A stretch of 64,000 nucleotides of DNA. It comes from Streptomyces deccanensis. GTDB lineage: Bacteria > Actinomycetota > Actinomycetes > Streptomycetales > Streptomycetaceae. Position numbers and translations under genes: made by a program. The notes beneath the pieces were generated by a model. That model had not been told where the DNA came from, made no database searches, and was given only the letters and a program-made list of their open reading frames with translations. The DNA is taken from assembly GCF_022385335.1 (NCBI RefSeq), contig NZ_CP092431.1:7688001-7752000 (forward strand). The letters are read 5' to 3'. This document shows, one piece after another, positions 60,962 to 64,000 of this stretch; position 1 is the first letter of the stretch, and every line of letters begins with the position of its first letter.

Positions 60962-61612
60962 CTACAACCATCCTCGCCGGTCGCCCAGGGCGGACTGCAC
61001 TCGACGTACTTCCGGGTCGTCGGACAGCGGCGGGAGTTCGTCGAGCACCGAGGACCACTCCAGGATGATCGTGGCCGCGAGCTCGACCGAGCACTCCTCC
61101 TCTTCCTCGTACGAGCAGCGGCGGGCGACCCGCCGGATCAGCTTGGGATCGAGTACGGGGATGAGGGTCGCCCAGCCCTCGACGAAGTCGTCTGGGGACT
61201 CCTCCGGCGACTCCTCGGCCTGATCCTCCTCCCACTCGGCGACGAGGATATGGAGGATCTCGTGGAGGATGATCTGCCGCTGGTGCAGCCGGGTTGTCTC
61301 CTGCTGGTAGAGGATCACGTCCATCTGCGGCATATCGATCCACAGCCCCGAGGGTCCCGGCTTCTCCAGCGGGAAGGGGCGCAAGACGATCGGGCGTCCG
61401 CGCCTCTCACTGAGCGCCCGGACCAGCTCCTCCACGTCCAGGGGCGGGTGAATGCCGAGGTTGCGCAGCTCTTGCCGCAGCCGGCGGTGGAGGTCGCGCT
61501 CCACGGTCCGCCTCTCAGTCGTACGCCACCGCCCCAACCGCCGGCGGATCGCTTGCTCTCGCGCAGGCACCGGAGATTCCGGAGCGTCGCGACCACTTTC
61601 TCCCGGAGACAT
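60962..61612 (-). CDS. ImmA/IrrE-type zinc peptidase domain protein
   Basis: 216 residues from ATG 61610-61612 (AGGGAT upstream). Zinc motif HEILH at 117-121, with an acidic EEDQAEESPEESPDDF segment after it. ImmA/IrrE peptidases cleave XRE-type repressors in mobile elements; in streptomycetes such genes are often called toxins and sit beside MAB_1171c-type genes. The XRE gene at 57666 is the natural candidate target. The next gene begins four bases later. Confidence 0.8.
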   Translation of the reverse strand: MSPGESGRDAPESPVPAREQAIRRRLGRWRTTERRTVERDLHRRLRQELRNLGIHPPLDVEELVRALSERRGRPIVLRPFPLEKPGPSGLWIDMPQMDVILYQQETTRLHQRQIILHEILHILVAEWEEDQAEESPEESPDDFVEGWATLIPVLDPKLIRRVARRCSYEEEEECSVELAATIILEWSSVLDELPPLSDDPEVRRVQSALGDRRGWL

Positions 61613-62211
61613 TGAGCAATCCCTTCGTACCGGCTGATCGGGGCTCTTACTCGGAGCCGGGCGCCAGCCACCACGGGTCAACGATGTTCGGGTCCCCGGA
61701 CGGCACTCATGAAGGTGATCACGGACGCCGAGACCGGCACCGACCGAAGGGCACACGCCGACCCCAGCGATTGAGCCGCGAGGACACGCTCGATCCCCTC
61801 CGGACATGCACGGTCGCTAGCGCGAACGAGCATTCGGCCCGGTCGAAGCCCTTCGGTGAGGCTCACGGGAACAGTCTCGGACTTTACGTGAGGCCCGCAT
61901 GAGATCAAGGCCGGAAAGCGACATCTTGAAGATCAATGAAAGGTGGTGATCAGTACCAATAAAACCTGCCAAATCATCCATTCCCGAGTTTTGATCATGG
62001 CCCTGAACTGCTGATTCACTTGTGGTCATTTTGGTCGCTCGCGCATGGCGAGCTCACACTTCTGTTACCGGTTTGAGATATTCCGCAACGGCGTAATGCG
62101 GGCATGTCGTAGTTAATACCGCATAATGTCGGCGCTCTGAGTGTGAGGGCTTGTGTGGAAGCGGTCACTTCTGTGTCAATCCGCGAGGAGCTCCGCGTTA
62201 CGATCCCGGGC
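61613..62211. promoter_or_regulatory. Divergent gap, less GC-rich
   Basis: About 600 bases between the protease gene and the PPOX gene. The stretch 61905-62130 is markedly less GC-rich and probably holds promoters for both directions. A minus-strand frame at 61817-62029 has no ribosome binding site and is not called. No strong hairpin seen. Confidence 0.45.
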
Positions 62212-62652
62212 ATGCCTAGTGACAAATTCAGCCAGACACCTGAACACTCTGAGTTCTGGAATGAATACCATCTGTGCACGCTGACCACTCTGCGGCCCGA
62301 CGGAAGTCCGCATGTGGTGCCCGTCGGAGTCACCGTTGATGCCGACGCCGGAGTCGCCCGGGTTATCACACGCAAATCAAGCAGGAAGGTCGCCAATATT
62401 CAGGCGTTCCGTCCCGGCGAAGCCCGCGTGGCCGTTTGCCAGGTCGACGGAGGACGCTGGGCCACCCTGGAAGGCACTGCCGAGGTGCTCACCGACGCGG
62501 CAGCGGTCGACGATGCCGTGGCGCGCTACGCCGACCGGTACGGACGGACTCCGGCCCCGGACCCCGAGCGCGTGGTCATCGAGATCAGGGTCGAACGGGC
62601 CATGGGACTGGCCGCACTTCCCCGCCCTGCGTCGACTGAACGTGCCGTGTGA
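62212..62652 (+). CDS. PPOX-type flavin or F420-dependent enzyme
   Basis: 146 residues from ATG 62212; upstream in-frame GTG/ATG choices add a poorly coding leader. FWNEYHLCTLTTLRPDGSPH, then VVPVGVTVDADAGVARVITR, and RVAVCQVDGGRWATLEGTAE fit the pyridoxamine-phosphate-oxidase-like split barrel, of the F420 type common in actinobacteria. It would bind F420 or flavin and reduce a small substrate. Likely a normal chromosomal-type gene. Confidence 0.8.
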   Translation: MPSDKFSQTPEHSEFWNEYHLCTLTTLRPDGSPHVVPVGVTVDADAGVARVITRKSSRKVANIQAFRPGEARVAVCQVDGGRWATLEGTAEVLTDAAAVDDAVARYADRYGRTPAPDPERVVIEIRVERAMGLAALPRPASTERAV

Positions 62653-62776
62653 TCTGGTCTCCCGCCCTGTCGCCGTACGGGCGGCGGCACGCGGCGTAGG
62701 CCGATCCCCACACAGCCCTCGGTGCCGACGGGCTCTTGAGGCTGGCGTTGGCGCGGCGTCCCAGGTGACGTGACGC
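62653..62776. other. Gap between converging genes
   Basis: About 125 bases between the PPOX gene and a frameshifted minus-strand gene. No terminator hairpin that stands out. Confidence 0.3.
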
Positions 62777-63213
62777 TCAGTTGTTGGTGATGGCAGCGTC
62801 GCGGAGCCTCTCGAAGAGCCTCGGGATCTCGTCCTCCGCGGCCTTCGTCGACATCGCTAGATAGTCGATCACGGACAAGCTTAGTTCCCTGACCGCAGGG
62901 CCTTCGGCTGACTTGGCCCATCGCCGGTAGGCATCGATAAGCACTGCTGTGACTGCGGTGGTGGGATCGCTGCCCACCTTGGCGTCGGCTGCTGCCTTGT
63001 ATTCGTCGTCGAGGTCTGGGGCAATGCCGAGGCGGAACAGCATGGATATTTGTCCGAAGCGGTCGGCGAGGTCGATGACCACGTCGAGGATGTCTCGCTC
63101 GGAGTCTTCACGGTGTGACAACGCGTTGACCGCGTCGGTTCGCCATCCCAGACAGCCTGAAGGTAGGCGACGGCAGTCAGGATCTCGTCCTGCGTCATGT
63201 CGGCCGCCGTCAT
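62777..63213 (-). pseudogene. Small helical protein, one-base frame break near 63137
   Basis: Starts at ATG 63211-63213 (AAGGAC upstream; ATGA overlap with the gene before). It reads MTAADMTQDEILTAVAYLQA then VWDGE, and the natural continuation TDAVNALSHREDSERDILD to the end RDAAITNN is in another frame. One extra A at GGCGAACC joins them into about 146 codons. Helical, no family recognised. Confidence 0.55.
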
Positions 63214-63510
63214 GATGCTGCGGGTCCTTCATCGTGGACCGCCGCCCCGGCCCGTCGGGTGTACGCGTTGATGTGATCCGCGGTGAGGCAGTCGGCGATC
63301 CCGGCCAAGGCGATGGTCAGTACTCCGCGGGCTGCCCGCCTGCCCGTGTAGCCGCCAGATGGCCCGCAGATTCGGTGATCGAGGCCGCTCTCGTCAGTGC
63401 CATGGGCCGGCACTTCGCGCCCATTTGCCCCTCATCCCCTCCGTACAGGGCGACGGCCCTGGGGCCGTGGACGTGTGCCTCAAAGTTGATGGCCGCTACG
63501 GCCCGCACCG
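63210..63510 (-). pseudogene. Hypothetical small protein with frame break near 63345
   Basis: The first part AVRAVAAINFEAHVHGPRAV to HLAATRAGGQP and the second, GVLTIALAGIADCLTADHIN to EGPAAS, are in different frames. Adding one base near 63344-63350 joins them. The end overlaps the next gene's start (ATGA), which supports the second frame. The start is unclear (GTG near 63506-63508 or further up). Function unknown. Confidence 0.4.
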
Positions 63511-63591
63511 CGATGTCACGGTGTGGGCGTTGCGTCGGCTGCGGGGGCTGCTCATGATTCTGGTGCCCCACCGTTCCAGGCGTCGAATCGT

Positions 63592-64000
63592 TCAGAACAG
63601 GGCTGGCTGGTTCAGTGGCACGTTCTCTTCGGAGCCAGCCGGGGCAGGTACACGACCGGTGCGCTCGTTCTGCAGATCCCACAATTCGCGGAACAAGCCG
63701 TCCTCCTGGGCCAGCAGTTCCTCGGGGGTGCCGTGCTGGATGACGCGGCCTTTGTCCAAAACGACGATGCGGTCGGCGATGGTCACGTTGGTGAGCCTGT
63801 GCGTGACCAGGACGACAGCGCGGTCGGCAGCAAGGCGGCGCAGCCCAGTGAAAATGCGGTGCTCGGCCCTTGGGTCGAGGGCCGCGGTCGGTTCGTCCAG
63901 GACGAGCAGTCCTGCTGGCCGATGGAAGGCGCGGGCGAGCGCGATCCTCTGCCACTGTCCGCCGGACAGCTCCTGCCCACCCCACCATTCCTTGGCCAGC
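63592..64000 (-). CDS. ABC transporter, C-terminal part of ATP-binding domain, runs off the window
   Basis: The signature LSGGQWQRIALARAF, Walker B GLLVLDEPTAALDP and the switch His in VLVTHRLTNV are present; the rest of the ATPase and any membrane domain are outside. The end (DGLFRELWDLQNERTGRVP) is typical of half-transporters with fused membrane and ATPase domains. Function and substrate unknown. Partial at the window edge. Confidence 0.85.
   Translation of the reverse strand, partial: LAKEWWGGQELSGGQWQRIALARAFHRPAGLLVLDEPTAALDPRAEHRIFTGLRRLAADRAVVLVTHRLTNVTIADRIVVLDKGRVIQHGTPEELLAQEDGLFRELWDLQNERTGRVPAPAGSEENVPLNQPALF

Noticed and set aside
61817..62029. A 70-residue minus-strand frame in a less GC-rich gap
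   Set aside because: No ribosome binding site and no similarity to a precursor peptide or known small protein; the AT-richer base composition makes open frames less informative.

Overview
The window is very GC-rich, codes densely on both strands, and carries families typical of streptomycetes: a WhiB-type regulator, SCO6880-type conjugation protein, DUF2637/Spd-like protein, DUF317 and DUF4913 proteins, a MAB_1171c-type membrane protein and an LAxTG surface protein. It is best read as a large piece of a conjugative or mobilizable Streptomyces-type element (linear plasmid or integrated element) joined to accessory and probably chromosomal DNA. I see no rRNA, tRNA, CRISPR array, integrase or VirD4-type coupling protein here.

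Layout. (1) 1-20.97 kb, minus strand: one long set of overlapping genes. Transcription starts near 21 kb and runs through a cell-wall hydrolase (NlpC/P60), a secreted small protein, a DUF6112-like small membrane protein, a VirB8-like protein, a VirB6/TrbL-like membrane protein, an SCO6880-type protein and a VirB4-like ATPase. It then runs through about 16 small unknown proteins, a GT2 glycosyltransferase and an MFS transporter, and ends in a MoxR ATPase / VWA-type metallopeptidase pair that leaves the window. (2) 21.5-37.5 kb, plus strand: the mirror-image arm. It has a DNA methyltransferase, a DUF4913 protein, a RelE/ParE-like protein, a GNAT acetyltransferase, several winged-helix regulators, helical small proteins, two MFS transporters, an ATP-grasp ligase, an HAD hydrolase, a DUF317 protein and an LAxTG surface protein, closed by a terminator. 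(3) 37.7-43.1 kb, minus strand: accessory genes of unknown function, repeats, an alcohol dehydrogenase remnant and a DUF2461 gene. (4) 43.2-47.7 kb, plus strand: DUF317-type and Cys-rich small genes interrupted by an IS110-family element. (5) 47.8-56.9 kb, minus strand: Nudix, lipoprotein, relaxase, MobC-like protein, DUF2637/Spd-like protein, WhiB, DnaC-like loader and a replication-initiator-like protein with origin-like repeats inside its gene. (6) 57.7-61.6 kb: XRE regulator facing an ImmA/IrrE-type protease, MAB_1171c-type membrane protein and amidohydrolase. (7) 62.2-64 kb: PPOX-type enzyme, two frameshifted small genes and an ABC transporter end.

How the parts may work together (inference): the relaxase and MobC-like protein would process DNA at an origin of transfer. 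The VirB4/VirB6/VirB8/SCO6880/NlpC set would form the export channel and open the wall. The DnaC-like and initiator-like proteins, with their internal repeats, would replicate the element. The two arms carry matching kinds of cargo (small unknown proteins, MFS pumps, secreted SH3-like proteins, regulators).

Three cross-cutting signals stand out. A hairpin with arms ATCCCCGGTT/AACCGGGGAT recurs before three plus-strand units. TTG, and even CTG, starts with good Shine-Dalgarno sequences or 4-base overlaps are unusually common. Several genes need a one-base change to read through, mostly in short C/G runs, which points to sequence errors or recent decay. All functions are from reading the sequence; no searches were run.
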